Shown: piece by piece, positions 17,329 through 26,092 of the stretch | How the letters are laid out: every line of letters starts with the position of its first letter | How positions within the stretch are numbered: the stretch's first letter is position 1 | NCBI RefSeq assembly: GCF_001083795.1 | Contig: NZ_LAVK01000018.1 | Span: forward strand, 1 to 44,464 | Source of the DNA: Streptomyces sp. SBT349 | GTDB lineage: Bacteria > Actinomycetota > Actinomycetes > Streptomycetales > Streptomycetaceae | Reading direction: 5' to 3' | DNA: 44,464 nucleotides | Position numbers and translations under genes: made by a program | The notes under the pieces: model-generated | Told to the model about the DNA's origin: nothing | What the model saw: the letters and a program-made list of their open reading frames with translations, nothing else | Database searches by the model: none

Positions 17329-18687
17329 ATGAGCACCATGACCGAACTGTCCGGCGGCCCCTCCCTCCCCCAGCAGCGCAAGCTCGTCACCGAGATCCCC
17401 GGACCCGCCTCCAGGGAGCTGATGGCGCGCAAGCGGGCCGCCGTCGCCGACGGCATCGGGACCGTGATGCCCGTCTTCGCGGCGCGCGCCGGCGGCGGGA
17501 TCGTGGAGGACGTCGACGGCAACAGCCTCATCGACTTCGGCTCCGGCATCGCCGTCACCTCCGTGGGCAACAGCGCGGAGGCGGTCGTGCGCCGCGCCTC
17601 GGCCCAGCTCGCGCGGCTCACCCACACCTGCGCGATGGTCACACCGTACGAGAGCTATGTCGAGGTCTGCGAGGAGCTGGCCAGGCTCACCCCCGGCGAC
17701 CACGCCAAGAAGTCGATCCTGCTGAACTCCGGCGCCGAGGCCGTGGAGAACGCGGTGAAGATCGCCCGCTACCACACCAAGCGGCAGGCGGTCGTCGTCT
17801 TCGAGCACGGCTACCACGGCCGCACCAACCTCACCATGGCGCTGACCGCCAAGAGCATGCCCTACAAGCACGGCTTCGGCCCGTTCGCGCCGGAGATCTA
17901 CCGGGTGCCGATGGCCTACCCGTACCGCTGGCCCACCGGCCCCGAGCGGTGCGCCGAGGAGGCGGCGGCGCAGGTGATCGACCAGATCAGCAAGCAGGTG
18001 GGCGCCACCGAGACCGCGGCGATCGTGGTCGAACCGGTGCTGGGCGAGGGCGGGTTCATCGTGCCGGCGCGGGGCTTCCTGCCGCGCATCGCCGCGTTCG
18101 CCGCCGAGCACGGCATCGTCCTGGTCGCCGACGAGATCCAGTCGGGCTTCTGCCGCACCGGCCAGTGGTTCGCCTGCGAGGACGAGGGCATCGTGCCCGA
18201 CCTGATCACCACGGCCAAGGGCATCGCGGGCGGGCTGCCGCTCGCGGCGGTCACCGGGCGCGCGGAGATCATGGACGCGACGCACGTGGGCGGCCTGGGC
18301 GGCACCTACGGCGGGAACCCGGTGGCCTGCGCCGCCGCGCTCGGGTCGATCGAGACCATGCGCGAGCTCGACCTCGCGGCCAGGGCCCGGCGCATCGAGG
18401 AGGTCATGCGCCCGCGCCTGGAGGCCCTGGCCGCGGAGCACCCGCTGATCGGCGACGTGCGCGGGCGCGGCGCGATGCTCGCCGTCGAGATCGTCACGCC
18501 GGGCACCAAGGACCCCGACCCCCGGGCCACGGCCGCCGTCGCCGCGGCCTGCCACAGCGCGGGCCTGATCGTGCTGACCACCGGCACCTACGGGAACGTG
18601 CTGCGTTTCCTGCCGCCGCTGGTGATCGGCGAGGACCTGCTGGGCGAGGGCCTGGACATCGTCGGTGAGGCGCTGGCGAAGGTCTGA
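17329..18687 (+). CDS. gabT: 4-aminobutyrate aminotransferase
   Basis: Class III, PLP-dependent transaminase (452 residues) converting GABA and 2-oxoglutarate to succinate semialdehyde and glutamate. The family pattern is visible: NSGAEAVENAVKIAR binds the cofactor phosphate, the Asp of VADEIQSGF contacts the PLP pyridine nitrogen, and Lys297 in TTAKGIAGG is the Schiff-base lysine. GGTYGGNPVACAAAL follows. The length matches GabT. The ATG at 17329 has GAGGAG upstream. The neighbouring PucR regulator and two aldehyde dehydrogenases fit a putrescine/GABA pathway. Other omega-amino acids such as 5-aminovalerate could also be substrates. Confidence in the family is very high, in GABA as main substrate high. 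Confidence 0.93.
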   Translation: MSTMTELSGGPSLPQQRKLVTEIPGPASRELMARKRAAVADGIGTVMPVFAARAGGGIVEDVDGNSLIDFGSGIAVTSVGNSAEAVVRRASAQLARLTHTCAMVTPYESYVEVCEELARLTPGDHAKKSILLNSGAEAVENAVKIARYHTKRQAVVVFEHGYHGRTNLTMALTAKSMPYKHGFGPFAPEIYRVPMAYPYRWPTGPERCAEEAAAQVIDQISKQVGATETAAIVVEPVLGEGGFIVPARGFLPRIAAFAAEHGIVLVADEIQSGFCRTGQWFACEDEGIVPDLITTAKGIAGGLPLAAVTGRAEIMDATHVGGLGGTYGGNPVACAAALGSIETMRELDLAARARRIEEVMRPRLEALAAEHPLIGDVRGRGAMLAVEIVTPGTKDPDPRATAAVAAACHSAGLIVLTTGTYGNVLRFLPPLVIGEDLLGEGLDIVGEALAKV

Positions 18688-18926
18688 ACGGGGGTCCGGG
18701 CGGGCGCCCGGCGTGCGGACGAACGCGCCTGTGACCACCATGGAGAAGCTGCGCGGATGTGATGCGGATCCGGCGGCGGGCGGGGACCGGCGGACCTGAC
18801 CTGCCGTACCGTCGAGTTCGTCGCGAGAGCAGCCAGACTCCCGCACTCCTTCGGACCGGTACCGCCCGCCCCACACCCCCCGGGGCGTGCGGCCGTCCGC
18901 ATGGCAGGCAGCGCAGGAACGACACG

Positions 18927-18958
18927 GCCCCGGAGCTCTCCCCCCCTGGCTCCGGGGC
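18927..18958. terminator. bidirectional hairpin between gabT and the convergent small gene
   Basis: Arms GCCCCGGAGC (18927-18936) and GCTCCGGGGC (18949-18958) pair perfectly over 10 bases around a C-rich 12-base loop. It lies between two convergent genes. The 280-base gap 18688-18968 shows no gene. Confidence 0.65.
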
Positions 18959-18968
18959 GGTCGTGCGC

Positions 18969-19448
18969 TCAGGGCCCGCAGGCGCGCCCCGGGCCCGGCT
19001 CCCTTCCGACGATCGCCGCCGCCTCGTGCATCGCCAGCTCCAGCACCGCCGTGTCGGTGAGCACGCCCGAGCCGTCGGGCGCGACCAGCCAGCGCACGCC
19101 GTTGGCCGTGCGCTGCGGGTGCGGCACCACGACCCAGCTGCCGCGGCCCGCCGCACGGACCCCGGTCCCCAGCCAGCGGCCCGCGGTGCCCGGCGGCACG
19201 AAGAAGCCGACCCTGGAGTTCCCGTGGTCCGCGAGCACCGGCCCCGGCCGGTCGATGACGCGCGTCAGCACGTCGAACGTCAGGTAGCCGAGCGTCCCGG
19301 GCAGGATCAGCACATCCCATATGCGGCCTGCCGGAAGCAGGGCCACCCCCATCGGGTGCCGCTCCCACTCCCAGCGGCAGGCGTCCGGTTCCGGTGCCGC
19401 CGACGCCAGCCACTCGATCGCCGATCTCATCGGGCCACGTGCGCTCAT
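18969..19448 (-). CDS. conserved hypothetical protein (streptomycete type)
   Basis: A 159-residue soluble protein I do not recognise by name. It contains WDVLILPGTLGYLTFDVLT, then HGNSRVGFFVPPGTAGRW and VVVPHPQRTANGVRWLVAPDG, ending in an Ala-rich helix TDTAVLELAMHEAAAIVG. The spacing of these blocks resembles a primase/polymerase-N-like fold seen in many Streptomyces hypothetical proteins, but no catalytic acid triad can be pointed to, so function is not assigned. The start is well supported: ATG 19448 follows GAGGAG at 5-base spacing. It is transcribed toward gabT and separated from it by a hairpin. DUF4190-like membrane protein lies upstream on the same strand, 141 bases away. Confidence 0.75.
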   Translation of the reverse strand: MSARGPMRSAIEWLASAAPEPDACRWEWERHPMGVALLPAGRIWDVLILPGTLGYLTFDVLTRVIDRPGPVLADHGNSRVGFFVPPGTAGRWLGTGVRAAGRGSWVVVPHPQRTANGVRWLVAPDGSGVLTDTAVLELAMHEAAAIVGREPGPGRACGP

Positions 19449-19589
19449 CGCGCTCCTCCTCAGACCCCGGCCCCCGCGCGGTGCCGGTCGGGTCGGAAGG
19501 AGAGAGGGCGGACGGCGCGGATCCTTACACCGCTTCGCCGGGATTTCCGCGCGTTGCGCGCGACGGGGTCCCGGCGGCCGTCCGGACGG

Positions 19590-20477
19590 TCAGGCGGGGA
19601 TGTCCCCCGGGCCGCCGGGGGTGTCCTCCTCGCCGGGGCCACCGGGCCCGCCGGGCTCCTCGGGGGAGGGCCCGCCCTCCTCGCCCGCGTCCTCCAGGGC
19701 GAGGTCCCAGTAGGCGAACGCGTGGTCCTCGCCCGGCGAGAAGTCCACGGAGAGGTACGCGGGCCGGGCCTCGGGCAGGGCGACCCGATACCTGATCTCG
19801 CGGGAGTCGCCCGGAGCCAGCTCGCCCACGTCGTCGGTCTCGCGCAGCACGTCCCGGCCCTCGATCTCCTCGCCGTCCACGGCGGCGACGATCCCCGGGG
19901 AGCCCAGCCCCACGGTGTCCTCGCCCCCGTTGACGACCCGGACGGTCACCGAAGCGGCGCCCTCCCCGGCCATCGGGGAGGGCTCCTCGATGGTGACGGA
20001 GATCCCGTCCTCGTAGGTGACCTCCTCGCCCACCGCCGCCAGATAGTCGGCGCCCGCCTCCGACACCACCGGGGTGAGCGCGGCCGTCCAGACGAAGAAG
20101 ACCACCGTGAGCACCGCGGAGACGGCCGTCGCGCCCGCGCCCGTCCACAGCCCGCCCAGCGCCACGCCGCGGTTGGTCGCCAGGCCCTGACCGGCCCTGA
20201 CCAGACCGGCGATGCCGAAGAGCATCGCGAGCAGCCCGAGCACCAACCCGACGACGCTGAGCGCGAACGTCCAGCAGAACGCCGCCGCCGCGCCCGCCAG
20301 CACCAGCGACGCCATGCCCTGCCCGTTCCGCGGCACCACCGGCACCGGCACCTGCACCGGCGCCAGCGGGCCGGGCCCCCAGGGCGGCGGAACGGGTCCC
20401 GGCGGCGCGGCCTGCGGCGGTGCCGGCCAGCCGGCGTGCGGGTCAGCGGTCACATGCCCTCCCCAATCGTTGGCCAT
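19590..20477 (-). CDS. DUF4190-type membrane protein with DUF4352-like extracytoplasmic domain
   Basis: A 295-residue protein with unknown role. The N-terminus (1-50) is Pro/Gly-rich. Two membrane segments follow, at about residues 55-95 and 105-135 (SLVLAGAAAAFCWTFAL, GLVLGLLAMLFGIAGLV, VALGGLWTGAGATAVSAV), the DUF4190 pattern. The exported part (about 150-270) is a beta-sandwich of the DUF4352 kind with SVTVRVVNGGEDTVGLGSP and LAPGDSREIRYRV. It ends in an acidic Gly/Pro/Glu-rich tail. Such proteins are common in actinobacteria and are thought to sit at the cell surface. It is divergent from the deaminase gene. A 12-base palindrome CCGTCCGGACGG lies directly after the stop codon. Confidence 0.82.
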   Translation of the reverse strand: MANDWGGHVTADPHAGWPAPPQAAPPGPVPPPWGPGPLAPVQVPVPVVPRNGQGMASLVLAGAAAAFCWTFALSVVGLVLGLLAMLFGIAGLVRAGQGLATNRGVALGGLWTGAGATAVSAVLTVVFFVWTAALTPVVSEAGADYLAAVGEEVTYEDGISVTIEEPSPMAGEGAASVTVRVVNGGEDTVGLGSPGIVAAVDGEEIEGRDVLRETDDVGELAPGDSREIRYRVALPEARPAYLSVDFSPGEDHAFAYWDLALEDAGEEGGPSPEEPGGPGGPGEEDTPGGPGDIPA

Positions 20478-20551
20478 ACCTTACGGCCGCTGCGGCGGCC
20501 TCCGGCCGCCTGCCTACGATGAGTCCGCACCGACTGCCTCCGGAGGGCCCG

Positions 20552-21610
20552 TTGACCAATCCGCCCGCTCCGACCGCTTCCACCGCTCGGACCGACCTCA
20601 CCGCCTTCATCGCCGGACTGCCCAAGGCCGAGCTGCACGTGCACCACGTGGGCTCCGCCTCCCCGCGCATCGTCGCGGAGCTGGCCGCCCGGCACCCCGA
20701 CTCCCCGGTGCCCAAGGACGAGGAAGCACTGGCCGAGTTCTTCACCTTCCGGGACTTCGCCCACTTCATCGAGGTCTACATCTCCGTCGTCGAGCTGATC
20801 CGCGACGCCGAGGACGTCCGGCTGCTCACCTACGAGGTGGCCCGCGACATGGCCCGGCAGAACATCCGCTACGCCGAGCTGACCGTCACGCCGCACACCT
20901 CGGTCAAGCGCGGCATCCCGGACGTCGCGTTCATGGAGGCCATCGAGGACGCCAGGACCGCCGCCGAGCGCGAGCTGGGCGTCGTGCTGCGCTGGTGCTT
21001 CGACATCCCCGGCGAGCTGGGCCTCCCGGCGGCCGAGGAGACCGCGCGGATGGCCTGCGACCTGCGGCCCGACGGGCTGGTCTCGTTCGGCCTCGGCGGG
21101 CCCGAGATCGGCTGGCCGCGCCCGCAGTTCAAGCCGTACTTCGACCGCGCCATCGCGGCCGGGCTGCACAGCGTTCCGCACGCCGGGGAGACCACGGGCC
21201 CCGGCACGGTGTGGGACGCGCTGCGGGACCTGCGGGCCGAGCGGATCGGGCACGGCACCAGCGCGGCCGAGGACCCCGAGCTGCTGGCACACCTGGCCGA
21301 ACACGGCATCCCGCTGGAGGTCTGCCCGACCTCGAACGTCGCCACCAAGGCCGTTCCCTCGCTGGACGAGCACCCCATCCGCGAGATGGCCGCCGCCGGC
21401 GTGAAGGTCACGGTCAACACCGACGACCCGCCGATGTTCTCCACCGACCTCAACAACGAGTACGCCGTCGCCGCGCGGCTGCTCGGCCTGGACGCGGCCG
21501 GGGTGGCGGCGCTGGCGAAGAACGCGGTGGACGCCTCGTCCCTCGACGCGCCGGGCAGGGCGCGCCTGCGGGGCGAGATCGACGGCTACCTGGCCGCGTG
21601 GCGGGGGTGA
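20552..21610 (+). CDS. COG1816 deaminase, probably 6-aminodeoxyfutalosine deaminase
   Basis: Zinc amidohydrolase of the adenosine deaminase superfamily (352 residues). Metal ligands fit His29/His31 in AELHVHHVG, His210 in VPHAGE (with catalytic Glu213) and Asp291 in NTDDPPMF. Substrate-loop residues differ from true adenosine deaminases: VGSASPRIV replaces the usual LEG-type start. From memory, the close Streptomyces avermitilis protein Sav2595 was shown to deaminate 6-aminodeoxyfutalosine in the futalosine route to menaquinone, after being misannotated as adenosine deaminase. The TTG at 20552 has GGAGGG six bases upstream; the in-frame ATG at 20519 has no ribosome site. The stop overlaps the GTG of the next gene. 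The deaminase class is sure, the substrate probable. Confidence 0.87.
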   Translation: MTNPPAPTASTARTDLTAFIAGLPKAELHVHHVGSASPRIVAELAARHPDSPVPKDEEALAEFFTFRDFAHFIEVYISVVELIRDAEDVRLLTYEVARDMARQNIRYAELTVTPHTSVKRGIPDVAFMEAIEDARTAAERELGVVLRWCFDIPGELGLPAAEETARMACDLRPDGLVSFGLGGPEIGWPRPQFKPYFDRAIAAGLHSVPHAGETTGPGTVWDALRDLRAERIGHGTSAAEDPELLAHLAEHGIPLEVCPTSNVATKAVPSLDEHPIREMAAAGVKVTVNTDDPPMFSTDLNNEYAVAARLLGLDAAGVAALAKNAVDASSLDAPGRARLRGEIDGYLAAWRG

Positions 21611-22308
21611 TCGCGGTCGCCCACCGCGGCGACCCCTATGTGGCGCGGGAGAACACCCTCGCCTCGTTCGTCTCGGCCATCGCGTCCGGCGCCGACGCCG
21701 TCGAACTCGACGTGCGCGCCACGGCGGACGGCGTGCCGGTGGTGATCCACGACGCCACGCTCAAACGGCTCTGGGGCAGCGAGGAGGCGGTCGCCGAGGT
21801 GACCGCGGCGCGGGTCGCGGAGCTGACGGGCGGCGGCGTGCCGACGCTCGCCGAGGCGCTGGCCGTCACCGCGCCCGTCCGCACGCTGATCGACCTGCCG
21901 GAGCGGCTGCCGGTCACGGCGCGGGCCGCGGTCGCGACGGTCCACGCCACGGGCGCCGAGGGGCGGGTGTACTACAGCGGGGACCCGGGCGCGCTGCGCG
22001 CGGTCCGCGCCGCCGACGCCGACGCGGAGATCGCGCTGACGTGGAAGAGGGCGTCCCGCCCCCGCGCCTCGCTGCTGGCCGAGGTGAGGCCCCGGTGGCT
22101 CAACTACCGCTTCGGCCTGGTCACCCGGGCCACGGTGGTGAGCGCCGAGGCCGAGGGCTACCGGGTGGCGGCCTGGACGGCCGACAGCCGCCGCTCCATG
22201 CGGCGGCTGATCGGCCTGGGCGTCACCGCCGTCACCACCAACCGGATCGCCGCCCTCCGCAAGGAGCTCGACCGCCGGGAGGCGGCGATCCCGGGCCGGC
22301 CCGGCTAG
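21607..22308 (+). CDS. glycerophosphodiester phosphodiesterase
   Basis: Hydrolyses glycerophosphodiesters to glycerol 3-phosphate and an alcohol (233 residues). The GDPD barrel signature is clear: [18 protein letters not shown] holds the catalytic His and the Glu-Asn pair, followed by [19 protein letters not shown] with metal-binding Glu/Asp and the second His. The C-terminal [19 protein letters not shown] and AVTTNR complete the barrel. There is no signal peptide, so the cytosol is likely. The GTG at 21607 overlaps the deaminase stop in GTGA, showing translational coupling; GTG 21598 is an alternative. Its stop TAG lies inside CTAG shared with the convergent aldehyde dehydrogenase. Family sure; exact substrate not readable. 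Confidence 0.9.
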   Translation: MIAVAHRGDPYVARENTLASFVSAIASGADAVELDVRATADGVPVVIHDATLKRLWGSEEAVAEVTAARVAELTGGGVPTLAEALAVTAPVRTLIDLPERLPVTARAAVATVHATGAEGRVYYSGDPGALRAVRAADADAEIALTWKRASRPRASLLAEVRPRWLNYRFGLVTRATVVSAEAEGYRVAAWTADSRRSMRRLIGLGVTAVTTNRIAALRKELDRREAAIPGRPG

Positions 22309-23738
22309 AGCGCCGTCATCACGTGCTTGACGCGCGTGTAGTCCTCCAGGCCGTAGGCGGAGAGGTCCTTGCCGTAGCCGGACTTCTTGAAGCCGCCGTG
22401 CGGCATCTCGCCGACCAGCGGGATGTGGGTGTTGAGCCAGACACAGCCGAAGTCCAGGGCCTTGGACATCCGCATCGCGCGGGAGTGGTCCCTGGTCCAC
22501 ACCGAGGAGGCGAGCCCGTAGTCCGTGCCGTTGGCCCAGGCGGTGGCCTCGGCCTCGTCGGCGAACCTCTGGACGGTGATCACCGGGCCGAAGACCTCCT
22601 GCTGGACGATCTCGTCGTCCTGGCGGCAGCCGGTGACCAGGGTGGGCGCGTAGAACCAGCCGCGCTCGCCCACCCGGTGGCCGCCGGTGACGACGGTGGC
22701 GTGGGCGGGCAGGCGCTCGACGAAGCCGGAGACCTTGGCGAAGTGGGTCGCGTTGTTCAACGGGCCGTAGAAGCAGTCGGGATCGGCGAGGTCGCCGGTC
22801 TTGACCTCCTCGGTGGCCTTGGCGAGGGCCGCGACGAACTCGTCGTGGACGGACTCGTGCACCAGCACGCGGGTCGCGGCCGTGCAGTCCTGGCCCGCGT
22901 TGAAGAAGCCCGCGTCCCTGATCGCCTCGGCCGCCGCCGGGATGTCGGCGTCCTCGAAGACCACGCAGGGCGCCTTGCCGCCCAGCTCCAGGTGGACCCG
23001 CTTGAGGTCCTTGGCCGCGCTGGCGGCCACCTCCAGGCCCGCGCGCACCGAGCCGGTGATGGAGGCCATGGCGGGGACCGGGTGCTCGACCATCAGGCGG
23101 CCGGTGTCCCGGTCGCCGCAGACCACGTTGAAGACGCCCGCGGGCAGGATCTCGCCGAGCAGTCCCGCGATGAACGCGGTGGAGGCGGGCGTGGTGTCGG
23201 ACGGCTTGAGCACCACCGTGTTCCCCGCCGCGAGCGCCGGGGCGAACTTCCAGACCGCCATCATCACCGGGTAGTTCCACGGGGTGACCTGGGCGCAGAC
23301 ACCGATGGGCTCGCGCCGCACGAACGAGGTCATCCCGGCCATGTACTCGCCCGCCGACTTGCCCTCCAGCATGCGGGCGGCGCCGGCGAAGAACCGGATC
23401 TGCTCCAGCATCATCGGCAGCTCCTCCTGCCGGGTCAGCTCCAGCGGCTTGCCGGTGTTCTCGCACTCGACGGCCAGCAGCTCGTCCGCGTGGCGTTCGA
23501 AGGCGTCCGCGATCCTCAGCAGCGCCAGCTGCCTGGCCGCCGGCGTGGTGTCGCGCCAGGCGGGGAACGCGGCCGCCGCGGCGGCCATCGCGGCGTCGAC
23601 GTCGGCGGCGCCGGACAGCGGCGCGGTGGCGTACGCGGCGGAGGTGGTGGGGTCCACCACCTCCATCGTCCGCCCGTCCGCGGCATCCCTGAACTCTCCG
23701 TCGATGTAATTCCGCCAGCGGCGTGGCTCGGCCGTCAC
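22305..23738 (-). CDS. aldehyde dehydrogenase, probably 4-aminobutyraldehyde dehydrogenase
   Basis: NAD-dependent dehydrogenase of 477 residues. It begins WRNYIDGEF, has the NAD-site [19 protein letters not shown], base Glu in HLELGGKAP, nucleophile Cys285 in [11 protein letters not shown] and [12 protein letters not shown]. The pattern, including [19 protein letters not shown], matches bacterial aminobutyraldehyde dehydrogenases (PatD type) and betaine aldehyde dehydrogenases. With gabT and the PucR regulator in the same region, oxidation of 4-aminobutanal to GABA in putrescine breakdown is the likely job. The ATG at 23738 gives MTAEPRRW. It shares the four bases CTAG (22305-22308) as stop with the convergent phosphodiesterase. 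Betaine aldehyde remains a possible substrate. Confidence 0.9.
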   Translation of the reverse strand: MTAEPRRWRNYIDGEFRDAADGRTMEVVDPTTSAAYATAPLSGAADVDAAMAAAAAAFPAWRDTTPAARQLALLRIADAFERHADELLAVECENTGKPLELTRQEELPMMLEQIRFFAGAARMLEGKSAGEYMAGMTSFVRREPIGVCAQVTPWNYPVMMAVWKFAPALAAGNTVVLKPSDTTPASTAFIAGLLGEILPAGVFNVVCGDRDTGRLMVEHPVPAMASITGSVRAGLEVAASAAKDLKRVHLELGGKAPCVVFEDADIPAAAEAIRDAGFFNAGQDCTAATRVLVHESVHDEFVAALAKATEEVKTGDLADPDCFYGPLNNATHFAKVSGFVERLPAHATVVTGGHRVGERGWFYAPTLVTGCRQDDEIVQQEVFGPVITVQRFADEAEATAWANGTDYGLASSVWTRDHSRAMRMSKALDFGCVWLNTHIPLVGEMPHGGFKKSGYGKDLSAYGLEDYTRVKHVMTAL

Positions 23739-24076
23739 GGCACCCTCCTGCCTTCCCTGTCCTGTCCGGGCCCCCCTACGGCTATGCAGCCTATGCCCCC
23801 ACCTCGGTCACACAACACCGGCACGGACCACAGATCCGCCTCCCGACGCGGGATCGACACGCAAAAACCGCGCCGGAAGTCCCGTCGCAAGGGATATTTT
23901 CCGCCGCCCGGCGCCGCGAGTGCACCGTCCGGAGGATTCTTCGGACTACTCGCCGAGTCGCCGTGGGCGGTTGGCGGCACTGTGTCAGCGTGCCGAGGTG
24001 GCTGTGACCGTCTCCCCGGCCACCCGTCCACCCGGCCGGGGGAATCGAAGCGATACGAGCGGAGGTGCCGCAGACC
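23739..24076. other. 338-base divergent intergenic region
   Basis: Holds the start regions of the aldehyde dehydrogenase (minus) and the ABC ATPase (plus). An unusually AT-rich patch (GGGATATTTTCC, about 23890-23901) is the likeliest promoter area. A CTGTCCG element (23762-23768) lies 24 bases before the dehydrogenase start. The ABC gene has a strong ribosome site GGAGGT at 24061-24066. I see no gene here. Confidence 0.4.
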
Positions 24077-24784
24077 ATGGCCCCACCCGACAACGACGTG
24101 CTGTGGACACGCGATGTGCACTACGCCCACAACGGCTCTCCCGCCCTCCTCGGAGTCACCGTCGGCATCCGGCAGGGCGAGATCCTCGCCGTGACGGGAC
24201 CGCGCGGCTGCGGCAAGACCACCCTGCTCGGCTGCCTCTCCGGCCAGCTGGTGCCCGCCAGCGGCGAGGTCTGGTTCAACAGCATGCCGGTGCACACCCT
24301 CACCCCCAACTCCCGCGAGCGGCTGCGCCGGGACCGTTTCGGCTGGGTCGGTGACAGCCCCCAGCTGGTGCCCGAGCTGACCGCCTGGGAGAACGCGGCG
24401 CTCCCGCTGCTGCTGGGCGGCGCCGTCCCCCGCAAGGCGCGGCGCACCGCCCTGGAGTGGCTGGAGCGGCTCGACGTCGGCGAGTGCGCGCGCAAGCGGC
24501 CCGCCGCGCTGCTCCAGTCCCAGCGCCAGCGCGTCGCGATCGCCCGCGCCCTGGTGCACCAGCCCGACGTGCTCTTCGCCGACGAGCCGACCGCGCCGCT
24601 GCACTGCGCCGACCGCGCGCAGGTGCTGCGCACCCTGACCACCGCGGGCCGCTCGCACAGCATCACCGTGGTGCTGGCCACCCACGACGCCGAGGTGGCC
24701 ACGCTCGCGGACCGCACCGTCACGATCGTCGACGGCCGGGAGTCCGGCGCGACGGACCCGGCCGCATGCTCGCTCTCCGTCTAG
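24077..24784 (+). CDS. ABC exporter ATP-binding protein with atypical signature motif
   Basis: ATPase of 235 residues in the MacB/LolD-like branch that partners FtsX-type permeases. Walker A is GPRGCGKTT (Lys47), Walker B VLFADEPT (Asp169, Glu170) and the H-loop is ATHDAEVA. The signature, normally LSGGQ, reads LLQSQ at 145-149 followed by normal RQRVAIARAL. The D-loop, normally SALD, reads APLH. These two loops help close the ATP dimer, so turnover may be altered or need a partner. The ATG at 24077 follows GGAGGT at 10 bases; the GTG at 24065 overlaps that site and is unlikely. Its end overlaps the permease start by 19 bases. Substrate unknown. Confidence 0.85.
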   Translation: MAPPDNDVLWTRDVHYAHNGSPALLGVTVGIRQGEILAVTGPRGCGKTTLLGCLSGQLVPASGEVWFNSMPVHTLTPNSRERLRRDRFGWVGDSPQLVPELTAWENAALPLLLGGAVPRKARRTALEWLERLDVGECARKRPAALLQSQRQRVAIARALVHQPDVLFADEPTAPLHCADRAQVLRTLTTAGRSHSITVVLATHDAEVATLADRTVTIVDGRESGATDPAACSLSV

Positions 24785-25965
24785 CCCGCGGGTCGGCGCC
24801 CCTGGCCCTGCTCCGGCGGCTGCTGCTGGCCGGGGCCGCCGGCTGCGTGGGGTTCCTGCTGCTCGCCGCGCTCGCCCACGCCTCCGCCGACCCCTCGGGC
24901 GGCCGGGCCGCGGTGCTGCGCCTGGCCTGGTGCGCGGTGCCGCTGGCCGCGACCGTTCAGCTGGCCGTGGCGGTGGCCAGAGCCGACCCCGCCGCCCGGC
25001 CCCGCTCGGGGCTGTCCGCCGCCGGGATGGGCCCGGCCAGGCTGCCGACGCTCGCGGCCACATCGGCGGCGGTGGCGGGGCTGCTCGGCAGCGCGCTGGC
25101 GCTGGCCGTCTTCCTCCATCTGCGCGGCGACATCTCGGGGCTGCCCTTCGACGGCGCGGCGGCCGGGCCCCTGGCCGGAGGGCGGCCGCTGCCGCTGGGC
25201 GCCGCGCTGACCCTGCTGACGGTGGTGCCCGGGGTGGCGGCCCTGGCCAGCGCGCTCGCGGTCCGGCGCCCGATGCCGCCGCCCCGGCGGGACCTGGTAC
25301 CGCCCGGCGACGCCACCGCCGCCCTCGCCATCGCCCGCGCCGGAGCCCCGACCCCGGCCCCGGCCGGGCTGCCCTGGGGCACCGCCCTGGCCACGGCGGG
25401 CATCGCGCTCGCCGCCTACGGCGGCGACGAGGCGCCGCCCGCGGCCGCGGACGGCTGGCTGCCGCTGCACGGCGTGCTGGGGGGTGTGGCCGCGGGCGTG
25501 GTGGGCGGCTGGCTGCTGATCGCCGCCGGGATCGTGCTGGCGGGCCCCGGGCTCGTGCACGTCTGCGGGCTGCTGCTGTGCGGCGGGCGCCCCGGCGTGA
25601 TGCGGCTGCTCGCCGGGCGGACGCTCCAGGACGAGGCGCGCCGCCTCGGACGGCCGCTCGGGGCGCTGGCCGCCTCGGGCGCGGGCCTGCTGGGCGCGGT
25701 GGAGCTGGACGGGCTGCGGGAGTTCGGCCCCCTCGGCACCCTGGGCACGGGTGTGGTGCTGGTCTGCGCGGTGGGCACGGTGGCGACCGTGGCCGTCGAG
25801 GCGCGGGCCGAGCGCAGGTCGGCGATCGCCACGCTGCTGCGCCTCGGCGCCCCAAGGGGACTGCTGCGCGGCGCGGCGGCCCTGAGGGCGGCCACGCTGC
25901 TGGCGCTGGTGCTGCCGCTGACCTGGCTGACGGCGTTCCTGTTCACCCTGCCGGCCGGCCACTGA
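24766..25965 (+). CDS. FtsX-like ABC transporter permease
   Basis: Integral membrane protein (399 residues) made almost only of Ala/Leu/Gly/Val-rich helices. About eight membrane segments can be picked out, for example LLLAGAAGCVGFLLLAAL, LPTLAATSAAVAGLLGSAL, ALTLLTVVPGVAALASAL, VLGGVAAGVVGGWLLIA and LLALVLPLTWLTAFLFTL. Cytosolic loops are short and basic (EARAERRSAIATLLRLGAP is a typical FtsX coupling stretch before the last helices). The ATG at 24766 lies inside the end of the ATPase gene (19-base overlap), so the two are one translational unit. Probably exports or extracts a lipid, peptide or drug, but nothing here shows which. It is followed by a strong hairpin terminator. Confidence 0.82.
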   Translation: MLALRLARGSAPLALLRRLLLAGAAGCVGFLLLAALAHASADPSGGRAAVLRLAWCAVPLAATVQLAVAVARADPAARPRSGLSAAGMGPARLPTLAATSAAVAGLLGSALALAVFLHLRGDISGLPFDGAAAGPLAGGRPLPLGAALTLLTVVPGVAALASALAVRRPMPPPRRDLVPPGDATAALAIARAGAPTPAPAGLPWGTALATAGIALAAYGGDEAPPAAADGWLPLHGVLGGVAAGVVGGWLLIAAGIVLAGPGLVHVCGLLLCGGRPGVMRLLAGRTLQDEARRLGRPLGALAASGAGLLGAVELDGLREFGPLGTLGTGVVLVCAVGTVATVAVEARAERRSAIATLLRLGAPRGLLRGAAALRAATLLALVLPLTWLTAFLFTLPAGH

Positions 25966-26004
25966 GCGAACGCGCCGCGCGGCGCCCGCCCGCGACGCGC
26001 ACAG

Positions 26005-26046
26005 CGCGGCCCGGCCCCGGCGGGGAGGCACGGGGGCCGGGCCGCG
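26005..26046. terminator. strong bidirectional terminator hairpin
   Basis: Fourteen-base perfect stem: arm 26005-26018 (CGCGGCCCGGCCCC) pairs with 26033-26046 (GGGGCCGGGCCGCG), 14-base loop. It lies between the convergent ends of the permease and the GHL10 gene. No T-run follows, as is usual for GC-rich actinobacteria. Confidence 0.8.
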
Positions 26047-26092
26047 GTGCGTCAGGCGGTCGGGGGAACGGCGCGTGGGGCGGCGCGGCCGG

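Noticed and set aside
18688..18926. Possible small gene after gabT
   Set aside because: Short frames on both strands lack ribosome sites and protein-like pattern. A short GC stem near 18696-18711 and the hairpin at 18927-18958 fit a terminator zone better.
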